Shown: positions 1 through 6,036 of the stretch, piece by piece
How positions within the stretch are numbered: the first letter of the stretch is position 1
Layout of the letters: every line of letters starts with the position of its first letter
Source of the DNA: JBBIII01 sp037446575
GTDB taxonomy: Bacteria > Bacteroidota > Ignavibacteria > UBA10030
NCBI GenBank assembly: GCA_037446575.1
Contig: JBBIII010000110.1
Coordinates: forward strand, 1-6,036
Direction of reading: 5' to 3'
DNA length: 6,036 bases
Position numbers and translations under genes: made by a program
Notes under the pieces: model-generated
The model's input: the letters and a program-made list of their open reading frames with translations, nothing else
Told to the model about the DNA's origin: nothing
Databases searched by the model: none

Positions 1-28
1 GGGTAAATGTCAAGTAAAATTTTAAAAA

Positions 29-2686
29 TTAACCAACACCGAAGTGGAAAAATTGTCCCCAAGAGCGCGGGTGATTGACTTCTCGGATGCGAATAAGATT
101 TAGAAGAGCTTGTCTATAGGCATCGCCGGGCGCGAGTCTGTTTGATAGATGAGTAAAGAAAAATTCGCTAAAAAATTTTGCCGCTTTCCTATCTGCTATC
201 CAAGCATTATAAAACACATCCGAGGTTCCGTTTAGGTGAAGCAGATATGCGTGTTCGAAAGAAATACTGGCGTCGTGTCCATAATTATTTGAAAGCAGTA
301 TAACCGGGATTGCATCAAGTTCGGTGATTTTTTCAAAAGGAACATTAGTTGATTGTTCTACAATCAGGCCATCCGATAAAACTATATATCCTAATGGATG
401 ATCTGTTGTAGAGACGCCAAATTCCGTAGAAAGCTGTAGAAGATCTGCTCTAATAGATTTCAAATTATTCCATGAAGATTCCAACCCTACCATTACAGAA
501 GCTTTTTTAAAGAAGCTTCTAATATCTCTAAGTTCATAATCTACAGCCCAATTTTTACCGGTTGGATTTCCGAAGGCGACAATTTGGTTCAACCGCGTTG
601 TGGATGCCCTTATGTATCTAAGCGAGGCAAGCGTTGGAATATAATCCACATTCATCAGTTCAATCAGATATTTTACATTTCCTTTTTTATCTTGTCTTTC
701 AATTGCATGAAAAGGGAAGTTATTAAAATTATCATCTGCAACAATCAAAAGATTTTGCTCGAAAAGATCGTCAACCGGGCGGAATAAATATTCATATAAT
801 TGCGTAGATAGCACGGCAAAGCGCATCATAGAAGGTATGCTTGCTTCGCCAGCATCGCCGGAATAGACCATCGGGTCTTGCATTAATTTCTTGTATTCTG
901 CAATTAACTGAAATAACGAATCGCGTCTTATTTCTGAAGTTCGAACTTCTACCTGATTTTTGTTAATAGCAAAAATATAAAGGAAATCTTCTACAGGTAA
1001 AAATGCAACCGCTAATGTGCCATGCGGCATATATTTTTTTATTGTCGATATTTCAATTGGCGATGGCATTACCAGCGTTTCGTAGTTTTGGAATTCATTT
1101 ACAATTTGTTTTGATTCACTTTTAATTATTTGTTTTGCCGATTCGAGTTCGGAGCGCAACGCAATTATTTCTTTCGATTCGAGCATACTATGCTTGCTTG
1201 AATGCTTATCCGCCGCATAACGGCGTGATAATTTAGCGGAGTATTCCGATTCAATTATTTTAGCTTTCCAGATTTTAGCGCGCACATCTTTCGTTTTATC
1301 ACTTACTTTTTGATTGCGTAATGCAATATCGGTAGTTTGAAATTTAACAAAGAGTTTTTTCAAGCGCGAAAGTTCAAGTGTTTTTAAAGCTTCCTCGTCG
1401 CTTCCGAGTTTTGCAAAAACAGCGCTTAGGCGTTCGTACCAATCTGAATGCGATGATGTTATGCCAAGCGCTTTAAGAAACGGAGAGTGCAGTTTATCGA
1501 TATAATATTCCGATAAAGTATTTTGATCTAATGCAACTGCCTTTAAATAGAACGACCTCGCATTTATCAAATCACCCGATTTTTCGTAGAGCATGCCGAG
1601 CCGATTATAAATATATCCTTCGCCTGCAACATTGCCGCATTCATGAAATTTTTTTGCTAATTGCTCGTAAGATTGGCGTAATTTATCTACGTTACGCGCT
1701 TGTTGTTCGGCGTCCATCGAATTGAAATTGCAATCGACTAAAAATAACAATAGATAGTTTTCCGATATTTGATCTCCAAGGGCGCGCGCAATTTCCAACG
1801 CATCGTTATAAAACCGCTTTGCCTCATTTATTTTGCCGTTACGTTCGAACAAATTAGCATAATAAAAAAGAATAACAGCTTCAAATTCTTTTCCAATACG
1901 CGCGCGTCGTAATACATTAATTGCTTCGCGGAAATCTCGAAGAGCCGCAATCGAGTTGTTTTGTGCAGAATATAACAGCCCAAGCTCGAAATGAAGGTTA
2001 GCAGTTATTAGCGGATTAGATGTTTTGCTAATTACTGTTAAGCCCTGCGAAAGCGAATTGTACGCTTCTGAATATCTTTGCTGTTTTGTATAGATACTAC
2101 CGATACCGCACAATGCATTAGCTATGTTTTTTTTATCGCTTGCCATTTGAGCTTGCGTTAACATTTGTTTATAAATTTCAAGCGCTTCTTCTAAATCGCC
2201 GCAAATATTTTGAATGTTCGCAAGCTCCAATTGCGTTTCTAAAGACGCAGACTTATCATCGAATGCTAAAGTTATAGCATAAGCTGTTTTATATTTTTCA
2301 ATCGCTTGTTTATTCATCCCAAGTGCGGCGTATAGCAATGCGTCTAATAATGCAAGTTTAACTTCACCTTGATAATTACCCTCTTTGCGTAAAATTGCCG
2401 CTGTTATTTTCGAAGTTAAAAATGCTGACCTAAATTCGCAAAGCTCGATTTGAGTTTTTAATAGCGCTAAATATGCATTCGAGAGTTGTTCTCTTTTATT
2501 TTGTTCACGATACAGTTTTATAGATTGCTCAAGAAGCGGTTTAGCTTGTTTAAAAGAACGCTCTTGAATAAATGTCAAAGCTTGTTCGTATAATTCATTT
2601 GGGTCGGCTGATGGCGCATCTTCATAATCACAGCCGGAAGAATAAAAAAGCATAATGATAGCAAACAGAAACGATAAAAATTTCAC
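29..2686 (-). CDS. TPR-repeat lipoprotein with degenerate C-terminal CHAT domain
   Basis: An 885-residue protein. Residues 1-19 are a lipoprotein signal: Lys2, a hydrophobic core, then a YSSGC lipobox with Cys19 as the lipidated residue, so it should be anchored on the outer side of a membrane. The GTG start is chosen because the next Met (residue 12) would destroy this signal; AGGAAG lies 12 bases upstream. Residues about 30-445 form roughly nine or ten helical TPR-like units (e.g. 187-222, 227-260, 267-302, 353-388), normally protein-binding. Residues about 460-535 are charged helix, likely coiled coil. Residues about 540-885 match the CHAT caspase-like family: LLIVADDNFNNFPFHAIE (646-663), AFGNP (704-708), YIVLSDG (767-773), NAWIADRKAAKFF (827-839) and a terminal HPRSWGQFF (872-880). 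The catalytic His and Cys of CHAT proteases are absent: STEFG at 753-757 and LLSNN at 797-801. Fold assignment is confident; a non-proteolytic scaffold or sensor role is inference, and the partner is unknown. Confidence 0.88.
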   Translation of the reverse strand: MKFLSFLFAIIMLFYSSGCDYEDAPSADPNELYEQALTFIQERSFKQAKPLLEQSIKLYREQNKREQLSNAYLALLKTQIELCEFRSAFLTSKITAAILRKEGNYQGEVKLALLDALLYAALGMNKQAIEKYKTAYAITLAFDDKSASLETQLELANIQNICGDLEEALEIYKQMLTQAQMASDKKNIANALCGIGSIYTKQQRYSEAYNSLSQGLTVISKTSNPLITANLHFELGLLYSAQNNSIAALRDFREAINVLRRARIGKEFEAVILFYYANLFERNGKINEAKRFYNDALEIARALGDQISENYLLLFLVDCNFNSMDAEQQARNVDKLRQSYEQLAKKFHECGNVAGEGYIYNRLGMLYEKSGDLINARSFYLKAVALDQNTLSEYYIDKLHSPFLKALGITSSHSDWYERLSAVFAKLGSDEEALKTLELSRLKKLFVKFQTTDIALRNQKVSDKTKDVRAKIWKAKIIESEYSAKLSRRYAADKHSSKHSMLESKEIIALRSELESAKQIIKSESKQIVNEFQNYETLVMPSPIEISTIKKYMPHGTLAVAFLPVEDFLYIFAINKNQVEVRTSEIRRDSLFQLIAEYKKLMQDPMVYSGDAGEASIPSMMRFAVLSTQLYEYLFRPVDDLFEQNLLIVADDNFNNFPFHAIERQDKKGNVKYLIELMNVDYIPTLASLRYIRASTTRLNQIVAFGNPTGKNWAVDYELRDIRSFFKKASVMVGLESSWNNLKSIRADLLQLSTEFGVSTTDHPLGYIVLSDGLIVEQSTNVPFEKITELDAIPVILLSNNYGHDASISFEHAYLLHLNGTSDVFYNAWIADRKAAKFFSEFFFTHLSNRLAPGDAYRQALLNLIRIREVNHPRSWGQFFHFGVG

Positions 2687-2742
2687 TTTAAAATTTATCT
2701 TCCTAAAAGTTGTTTTTTAAAATTCATATTTGCAACAGTGAA

Positions 2743-2771
2743 AATATAATAAACTCATGTTCATGCTTCAA
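2743..2771 (-). promoter_or_regulatory. Putative promoter of the TPR-CHAT gene
   Basis: On the minus strand TTGAAG (2766-2771) is followed after 17 bases by TATATT (2743-2748), which predicts a transcript start near 2736 and a leader of about 50 bases before the GTG at 2686. The -10 region continues as TATATTTT, which also resembles the Bacteroidota-type TAnnTTTG element. The 124-bp spacer before this gene is the longest fully sequenced intergenic stretch here, which supports a separate transcription unit. It was found by eye in AT-rich DNA, so a chance match is possible. Confidence 0.4.
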
Positions 2772-2785
2772 CAAAAAGCGTATAG

Positions 2786-2814
2786 TTAGAAATATGATTA
2801 CTTTGGATTTCTAA
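2786..2814 (-). repeat. Inverted repeat at the 3' end of the phosphodiesterase gene (possible weak terminator)
   Basis: TTAGAAAT (2807-2814 read on the minus strand, including the TAG stop codon) pairs perfectly with ATTTCTAA (2786-2793) across a 13-base loop. A CTTTTT run follows about 10 bases further downstream. The 8-bp stem is AT-rich and the T run is not adjacent, so this would be a poor intrinsic terminator; it could instead be a protein-binding site or chance. Confidence 0.22.
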
Positions 2815-3605
2815 TTGACTTTAATATTTGACTTTTTCACAACCTCAATTATATCATCGGCATTGTTAGACATTATTCCATCAACGCCATATGACAACAT
2901 TTTTTTCGCATCTTTTACAGAGTTCAGAGTATAGACATAGACAGCGATTCCGTGTTTATGGGCATTATCGACCATGCGATGAGTGAGTTCGCGTTTTGCG
3001 CATACAAATATGGACGCCCCGACTTGCTCAGCTAAATCTGACGGCATTTTAAAAAAATCATAAGAAAAATTATATAGAACACCGGTTATAACCGACGATT
3101 TGATTTTTTTAAGATTAAGAAGCAGGCGATGATTAAAGGATGAAAAGAAAACACGAGAGGACATACCGCATTCTTGCACAACCTGAAGGATTTTTTCTTC
3201 TAAAAGAAAAGGTGGTTCAGGACGAAGCCAATCGGATTTTATTTCAATATCAATCCAAAGTTGAGCGCCAACTTTTTGCAGAGCTTCGCGCAATGTTGGA
3301 ATTCGTTCATAGGTAAATTTAGGATGGAACCAAGAGCCGGCATCAAATTCTTTTAATTCATTTAATGTGTAATTACGAGCTAAACCATTACCTGTGGAAG
3401 TGCGTTGAAGTGTCCGATCATGAAGTACAATTACCTCTTCGTCTTTCGATAATCGGACATCGAGTTCAATCATATCAACTCCAGAAATGTTAGCGGCGTG
3501 TTCGAAAGCTATCAAAGTATTTTCCGGATATTTTGCAGATATACCGCGGTGGGCAATTACATACGGAGCTTCATTTGACGCTGGCTTTGGCTGAAAGGAT
3601 CTCAT
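2811..3605 (-). CDS. ugpQ: Glycerophosphodiester phosphodiesterase, cytosolic UgpQ type
   Basis: This 264-residue, full-length GDPD-family TIM-barrel enzyme should hydrolyse glycerophosphodiesters (deacylated phospholipids) to sn-glycerol 3-phosphate and an alcohol. The family signature is present in order: AHRG (18-21), YPENT (26-30), the metal-binding IELDVRLSKD (46-55) with Glu47 and Asp49, VLHDRTLQRTSTG (60-72) with the catalytic-type His62, IPTLREAL (102-109) and IDIEIK (118-123) with Glu121 and Lys123. The C-terminal VDGIMSNNAD (241-250) stands where many relatives have GIITDRP, a tolerated variation rather than a lost catalytic residue. No signal peptide or membrane segment is visible, so it is probably cytoplasmic. 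Its ATG overlaps the TGA of adk by 4 bp (ATGA), with no Shine-Dalgarno sequence, so translation is likely coupled to adk. Exact substrate preference cannot be read from the sequence. Confidence 0.92.
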   Translation of the reverse strand: MRSFQPKPASNEAPYVIAHRGISAKYPENTLIAFEHAANISGVDMIELDVRLSKDEEVIVLHDRTLQRTSTGNGLARNYTLNELKEFDAGSWFHPKFTYERIPTLREALQKVGAQLWIDIEIKSDWLRPEPPFLLEEKILQVVQECGMSSRVFFSSFNHRLLLNLKKIKSSVITGVLYNFSYDFFKMPSDLAEQVGASIFVCAKRELTHRMVDNAHKHGIAVYVYTLNSVKDAKKMLSYGVDGIMSNNADDIIEVVKKSNIKVN

Positions 3606-4255
3606 TTAGTTCTGTTTTTATATAATGCGTCAAGAATCAATTTATGCACAAATCCAATTTCATCCATTCCGTTAATAGGGATAAGACGTCCGGTTTGGCT
3701 ATAGTAGACGATGAGCGGTCTTGTTTGCTGTTGGTAGACATCTAACCGTCTGCGAACAGCTTCTGGTTTATCATCATCGCGCTGATATATTTCACCGCCG
3801 CATGAAGGGCAGGTTTTTAAATCGGCGCCTATCCGCGATGATATATAAATTTTCCCGCACCCGCGGCATAACCGTCTCTGGTTAAGCCGATTGATTATTT
3901 CTTCGGTATTTACTTCGAGACTAATTACAGAGTCGAGACAAATATTTAGCTTCTTAAATAATTGATCGAGGGCATGCGCTTGAGGAAGTGTGCGCGGGAA
4001 ACCATCGAGTATAAAATTTTCACGGGCTTCAGAAGAATTTAAAACTTCTTCAATCAAACCGATAACAACTTCATCGGGAACAAGTTCGCCAGAGTCCATA
4101 AAGGATTTCGCTTTTAATCCGAGCGGTGTTTTATTTTTAACGGCTTCGCGCAGTAAATCGCCAGTTGATATATGAGCGCAGTTAAATTCTTCTACAAGCA
4201 ATTTTGCTTGAGTGCCTTTTCCAACTCCCGGAGGTCCGAATAATATTATTTTCAT
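3602..4255 (-). CDS. adk: Adenylate kinase, long form with zinc-type LID
   Basis: This 217-residue adenylate kinase interconverts ATP plus AMP with two ADP in the cytoplasm. Visible elements: P-loop GPPGVGKGT (7-15), the AMP-binding segment HISTGDLLR (28-36), DGFPRT (84-89) with Arg88, the LID domain (about 124-161), and EAVRRRLDVY (165-174) with the conserved arginines. The LID carries two CxxC pairs, Cys130/Cys133 and Cys149/Cys152, the arrangement that binds a structural zinc in the long-LID family. The ATG at 4253-4255 is fixed by homology, since the MKIILFGPPG beginning is canonical. Only two bases upstream are known before the run of Ns, so the ribosome binding site and promoter cannot be assessed. 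A longer open frame running upstream through the Ns is an artefact. The stop codon overlaps the start of the phosphodiesterase gene. Confidence 0.97.
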   Translation of the reverse strand: MKIILFGPPGVGKGTQAKLLVEEFNCAHISTGDLLREAVKNKTPLGLKAKSFMDSGELVPDEVVIGLIEEVLNSSEARENFILDGFPRTLPQAHALDQLFKKLNICLDSVISLEVNTEEIINRLNQRRLCRGCGKIYISSRIGADLKTCPSCGGEIYQRDDDKPEAVRRRLDVYQQQTRPLIVYYSQTGRLIPINGMDEIGFVHKLILDALYKNRTK

Positions 4256-4257
4256 TT

Positions 4258-4357
4258 NNNNNNNNNNNNNNNNNNNNNNNNNNNNNNNNNNNNNNNNNNN
4301 NNNNNNNNNNNNNNNNNNNNNNNNNNNNNNNNNNNNNNNNNNNNNNNNNNNNNNNNN
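4258..4357. other. Assembly gap (100 Ns)
   Basis: Exactly 100 consecutive Ns, the usual placeholder for a scaffold gap whose true length is unknown. It removes the 3' end of the beta-barrel gene and the region just upstream of adk. Any reading frame drawn across it is unreliable, and an additional small gene could be hidden here. Confidence 0.99.
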
Positions 4358-4890
4358 AATGAGAATTCCCACCCTCGTTTTTTAATTGCTAAATCTGCGC
4401 CTAAGATTGGTTCAAAGAAAAGCATTTTCCAATAACCTGTTCTTTTTTGAACAGCTAAGCCAAGTATTAAAGCGTTGATTTTCGATTCTTCAGTTTTCTG
4501 ATATGAGCGCCAAGTTACAACGGGCGTATCGGGCACAACGAATGTTTTTGTTTCTTTAATAGTATAACTGCAAAAACCGATAGACACGCCAAGTGTTGGA
4601 ACTCTTTCAGAATCTTCCTGCTTAAAAAAGTAATAAGTAATGCTTGGAGTTAAAAAACCGCCTTGAATTTTTCCGCCATTTAATTTTGTGTATGTCAGTT
4701 TGCCATCGATAAATCCTTGAAATGAATAACCGGCATACAAATTAAATCCGCTTGCTTCGTTACTAGTGCTCAATCCTAAACCGCCTCCAACTCCATTGTT
4801 GCCTCGCTCGATGAATTCACTTTGTGAGAAGAGTAAATTAGAGAGAGCTAAAATTATTAAACAAAGAGAGAATATTTGTTTTATGGTCAT
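4358..4890 (-). CDS. Secreted, putative outer-membrane beta-barrel protein (3' end lost in assembly gap)
   Basis: The first 177 residues are visible before the gap. Residues 1 to about 22 form a Sec signal peptide: Lys4, a hydrophobic core LCLIILALSNLLF, then SQS, with likely cleavage near Ser22-Gln23. The rest is rich in Gly and aromatics with alternating hydrophobic/polar stretches separated by short polar turns: GVGGGLGLS (33-41), FNLYAGYSF (49-57), GKLTYTKL (63-70), FLTPSITYYFF (79-89), TLGVSIGFCSYTI (99-111) and INALILGLAVQKR (138-150). This pattern suggests transmembrane beta-strands of a small barrel. I do not recognise a specific family, and function is unknown. The ATG lies 10 bp after the rlmN stop with no clear Shine-Dalgarno sequence, so the two genes are probably co-transcribed. 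The C-terminal strand, which usually ends in an aromatic residue in outer-membrane proteins, is missing, so the class cannot be confirmed. Confidence 0.75.
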
Positions 4891-4900
4891 AATTGATACG

Positions 4901-5986
4901 TTAATGGTTCGTTAGTTGTTTGAAATTGCTGACAGCTAATTGACCGCAGGCGGCATTGATATCTTTTCCTGAACTTGTGCGCACCATAACTGTAATATCC
5001 GATTTTCTTAGCGCATCTGCAAAAGCTTCGACCCGCTCCGGCGGTGTTGGTTTAAGAGTTGCGCTGAATCCTTTAGGATTGGTGAAAGATATCGAATGGA
5101 ATGGAATTAAATTTACTTTGCAAGGAATTCTGCGGCTCAATTTTGTAAAAGCTTTGATATCCGATTCGGTGTCATTAAAGCTGTCGAATAAAATGTACTC
5201 GAAAGTCGGACGATGGCGTGTTTTATGGAAATAATATTCAAGCGCAGAGATCAAATCATCAACTGAATATTTCTTTGTAATCGGCATTAGTCGGGCACGT
5301 TTTTCATTATCGAGGGAATGCAACGATAGCGCAAGCTTGACTGTTCTGTTTTCATCCGCCATCTGTCGGATTTTATCTGTATAGCCAGCAGTGGAAATTG
5401 TAATGTGCCTTGCGCCGATATTCAGCCCTCTGTCATCATTTATAATAGAGATAGATTTCATGACATTTTCGTAGTTGAGCATTGGCTCGCCCATTCCCAT
5501 ATAGACAAGATTGGTAATTCTCTGTTTGCTTATCCGTTGAACTTGCAATACTTGATCTACAATTTCGCCTGTAGTTAGATTGCGTTTAAACCCCATAGTT
5601 CCGGTTGCACAGAATTTACAATCGAGCGGACAACCGACTTGCGTTGAAACACATAGTGTCAATCGGGGTTCATCGTCTGCGAATTTCTTTGTTCCGGGTA
5701 TGAGAACGCTTTCTATTGCAAGCCCATCTTCTAACTTGAATAGAAATTTTCTTGTTCCATCTATCGAGTGATTTTCGACTGTAGATTGGAGATTGTAGAT
5801 TGTTGCGATTTGATTGAGTGTTAAGCGGAAATCTTTAGAGATATCGGTCATTTCATCAAAACTCTGAGCGCATTTAGCGTAAAACCAGCTATAGAGTTGA
5901 GCGGCGCGATATTTTTTTTCTCCGAGTTCTTCAACGAAATATTGGAGTTCTGCGAGATCAAATCCTTTTAGGTTTTGCTTTATCAT
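4901..5986 (-). CDS. rlmN: Dual-specificity 23S rRNA A2503 / tRNA A37 C2-methyltransferase RlmN
   Basis: This 361-residue radical-SAM methylase places a methyl group on C2 of A2503 in 23S rRNA, and in characterised members also of A37 in some tRNAs. The radical-SAM cluster motif is Cys119-x3-Cys123-x2-Cys126, followed by FCATGTMGFKRNL (125-137) and YMGMGEPMLNYENV (162-175). Cys112, seven residues before the cluster, and Cys347 in DINAACGQLA (342-351) match the two catalytic cysteines of E. coli RlmN (C118 and C355). RAAQLYSWFY (27-36) and SIDGTRKFLFKL (74-85) are typical of the N-terminal domain. Length is normal. The frame stays open upstream to the window edge but contains no ATG, GTG or TTG there, and the protein aligns from this Met as RlmNs usually do, so 5986 is the best start. 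It has no clear Shine-Dalgarno sequence. It is followed after 10 bp by the beta-barrel gene. Confidence 0.97.
   Translation of the reverse strand: MIKQNLKGFDLAELQYFVEELGEKKYRAAQLYSWFYAKCAQSFDEMTDISKDFRLTLNQIATIYNLQSTVENHSIDGTRKFLFKLEDGLAIESVLIPGTKKFADDEPRLTLCVSTQVGCPLDCKFCATGTMGFKRNLTTGEIVDQVLQVQRISKQRITNLVYMGMGEPMLNYENVMKSISIINDDRGLNIGARHITISTAGYTDKIRQMADENRTVKLALSLHSLDNEKRARLMPITKKYSVDDLISALEYYFHKTRHRPTFEYILFDSFNDTESDIKAFTKLSRRIPCKVNLIPFHSISFTNPKGFSATLKPTPPERVEAFADALRKSDITVMVRTSSGKDINAACGQLAVSNFKQLTNH
5782..5802 (+). repeat. Short 7-bp tandem repeat inside rlmN
   Basis: Three near-identical 7-mers follow one another on the plus strand: tagattg, gagattg, tagattg. They lie in the rlmN linker at about residues 62-69 (IYNLQS region), just before the conserved SIDGTRK segment. 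A period of 7 is not a multiple of three, so a gain or loss of one unit would shift the frame. With only three imperfect copies it may be chance. Confidence 0.45.
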
Positions 5987-5995
5987 AGTATCATA

Positions 5996-6024
5996 AAAAT
6001 ACGGAAAGTTAGGACTTGTAACAA
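5996..6024 (-). promoter_or_regulatory. Possible rlmN promoter giving a very short leader
   Basis: TTGTTA (6019-6024) and TATTTT (5996-6001) are separated by 17 bases on the minus strand. The -10 box sits only 9 bases before the rlmN ATG, so a transcript from it would be nearly leaderless. The extended TATTTTTA also approaches TAnnTTTG. The upstream sequence is cut by the window edge and is AT-rich, so this is weak. A promoter further upstream or read-through from an unseen upstream gene is equally possible. Confidence 0.2.
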
Positions 6025-6036
6025 GGAAGAAAGTTA
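6004..6036. repeat. Palindrome flanked by direct repeats upstream of rlmN
   Basis: CTTGT-A-ACAAG (6015-6025) is a perfect 5-1-5 palindrome. It is flanked by two exact copies of gaaagtta (6004-6011 and 6029-6036) whose starts are 25 bases apart. The palindrome covers the candidate -35 box of rlmN, an operator-like position. No regulator is visible in the window, and the second copy abuts the window end. Confidence 0.3.

Noticed and set aside
8..13. TTGACA on the minus strand downstream of the TPR-CHAT gene, as a -35 box
   Set aside because: The matching -10 region would lie outside the window, so it cannot be evaluated.
1..28. Terminator after the TPR-CHAT gene
   Set aside because: The 28 bases contain only AT-rich sequence with no GC-containing stem followed by a T run.
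29..2686. TPR-CHAT as the protease partner of a type III-E CRISPR effector (Csx29-like)
   Set aside because: No CRISPR array, Cas gene or effector is present. The protein has a lipoprotein signal and lacks the catalytic His/Cys.
3324..3605. Periplasmic GlpQ instead of cytosolic UgpQ type
   Set aside because: No signal peptide precedes the AHRG motif and the length matches the short cytosolic form.
4252..4357. Completion of the beta-barrel gene through the Ns to a stop at 4252
   Set aside because: The stop falls inside the adk start region and depends on the placeholder gap length, so it has no evidential value.
3602..4372. 256-residue open frame extending adk upstream through the Ns
   Set aside because: The extra N-terminal part is five residues from a wrong frame of the beta-barrel gene plus unknown residues. 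The canonical adk start is at 4255.
4956..5234. 92-codon plus-strand open frame antisense to rlmN
   Set aside because: It lies wholly inside a well-supported rlmN on the other strand, has no recognisable domain, and is a shadow frame. The same applies to plus-strand frames at 584-787, 1531-1725, 3990-4175 and 5580-5771.

Overview
The window holds five protein-coding genes, all on the minus strand, in AT-rich and tightly packed bacterial DNA. Transcription runs from high to low coordinates: rlmN (4901-5986), a secreted beta-barrel-like protein (4358-4890, broken by an assembly gap), adk (3602-4255), a glycerophosphodiester phosphodiesterase (2811-3605), and a long TPR-CHAT lipoprotein (29-2686). 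A run of exactly 100 Ns (4258-4357) is a scaffold gap between the beta-barrel gene and adk, so the C-terminus of one and the upstream region of the other are missing.

The organism cannot be named from the sequence alone. Weak or absent Shine-Dalgarno sequences, -10-like boxes that also resemble TAnnTTTG, an RlmN ending in an RTSSGKDINAACGQLA-type tail, and a large TPR-CHAT lipoprotein would fit the Bacteroidota/Chlorobiota/Ignavibacteriota (FCB) group. This is an inference with moderate to low confidence.

Layout: rlmN and the beta-barrel gene are 10 bp apart, and adk and the phosphodiesterase overlap by 4 bp (ATGA), so most of the set looks like one or two operons. Four of the genes are ordinary: an rRNA/tRNA methylase, a putative envelope protein, a nucleotide kinase and a phospholipid-headgroup hydrolase. 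After a 124-bp spacer carrying an inverted repeat and a plausible promoter, the last gene appears to be its own transcription unit.

The most interesting item is that last gene. Its C-terminal third keeps the CHAT (caspase-like) fold signature from end to end. At the two places where active CHAT proteases carry the catalytic His and Cys, however, it reads STEFG and LLSNN. It therefore looks like a lipid-anchored, TPR-bearing pseudo-protease rather than an active peptidase. I see no CRISPR array, mobile element, RNA gene or obvious defence partner in the window.
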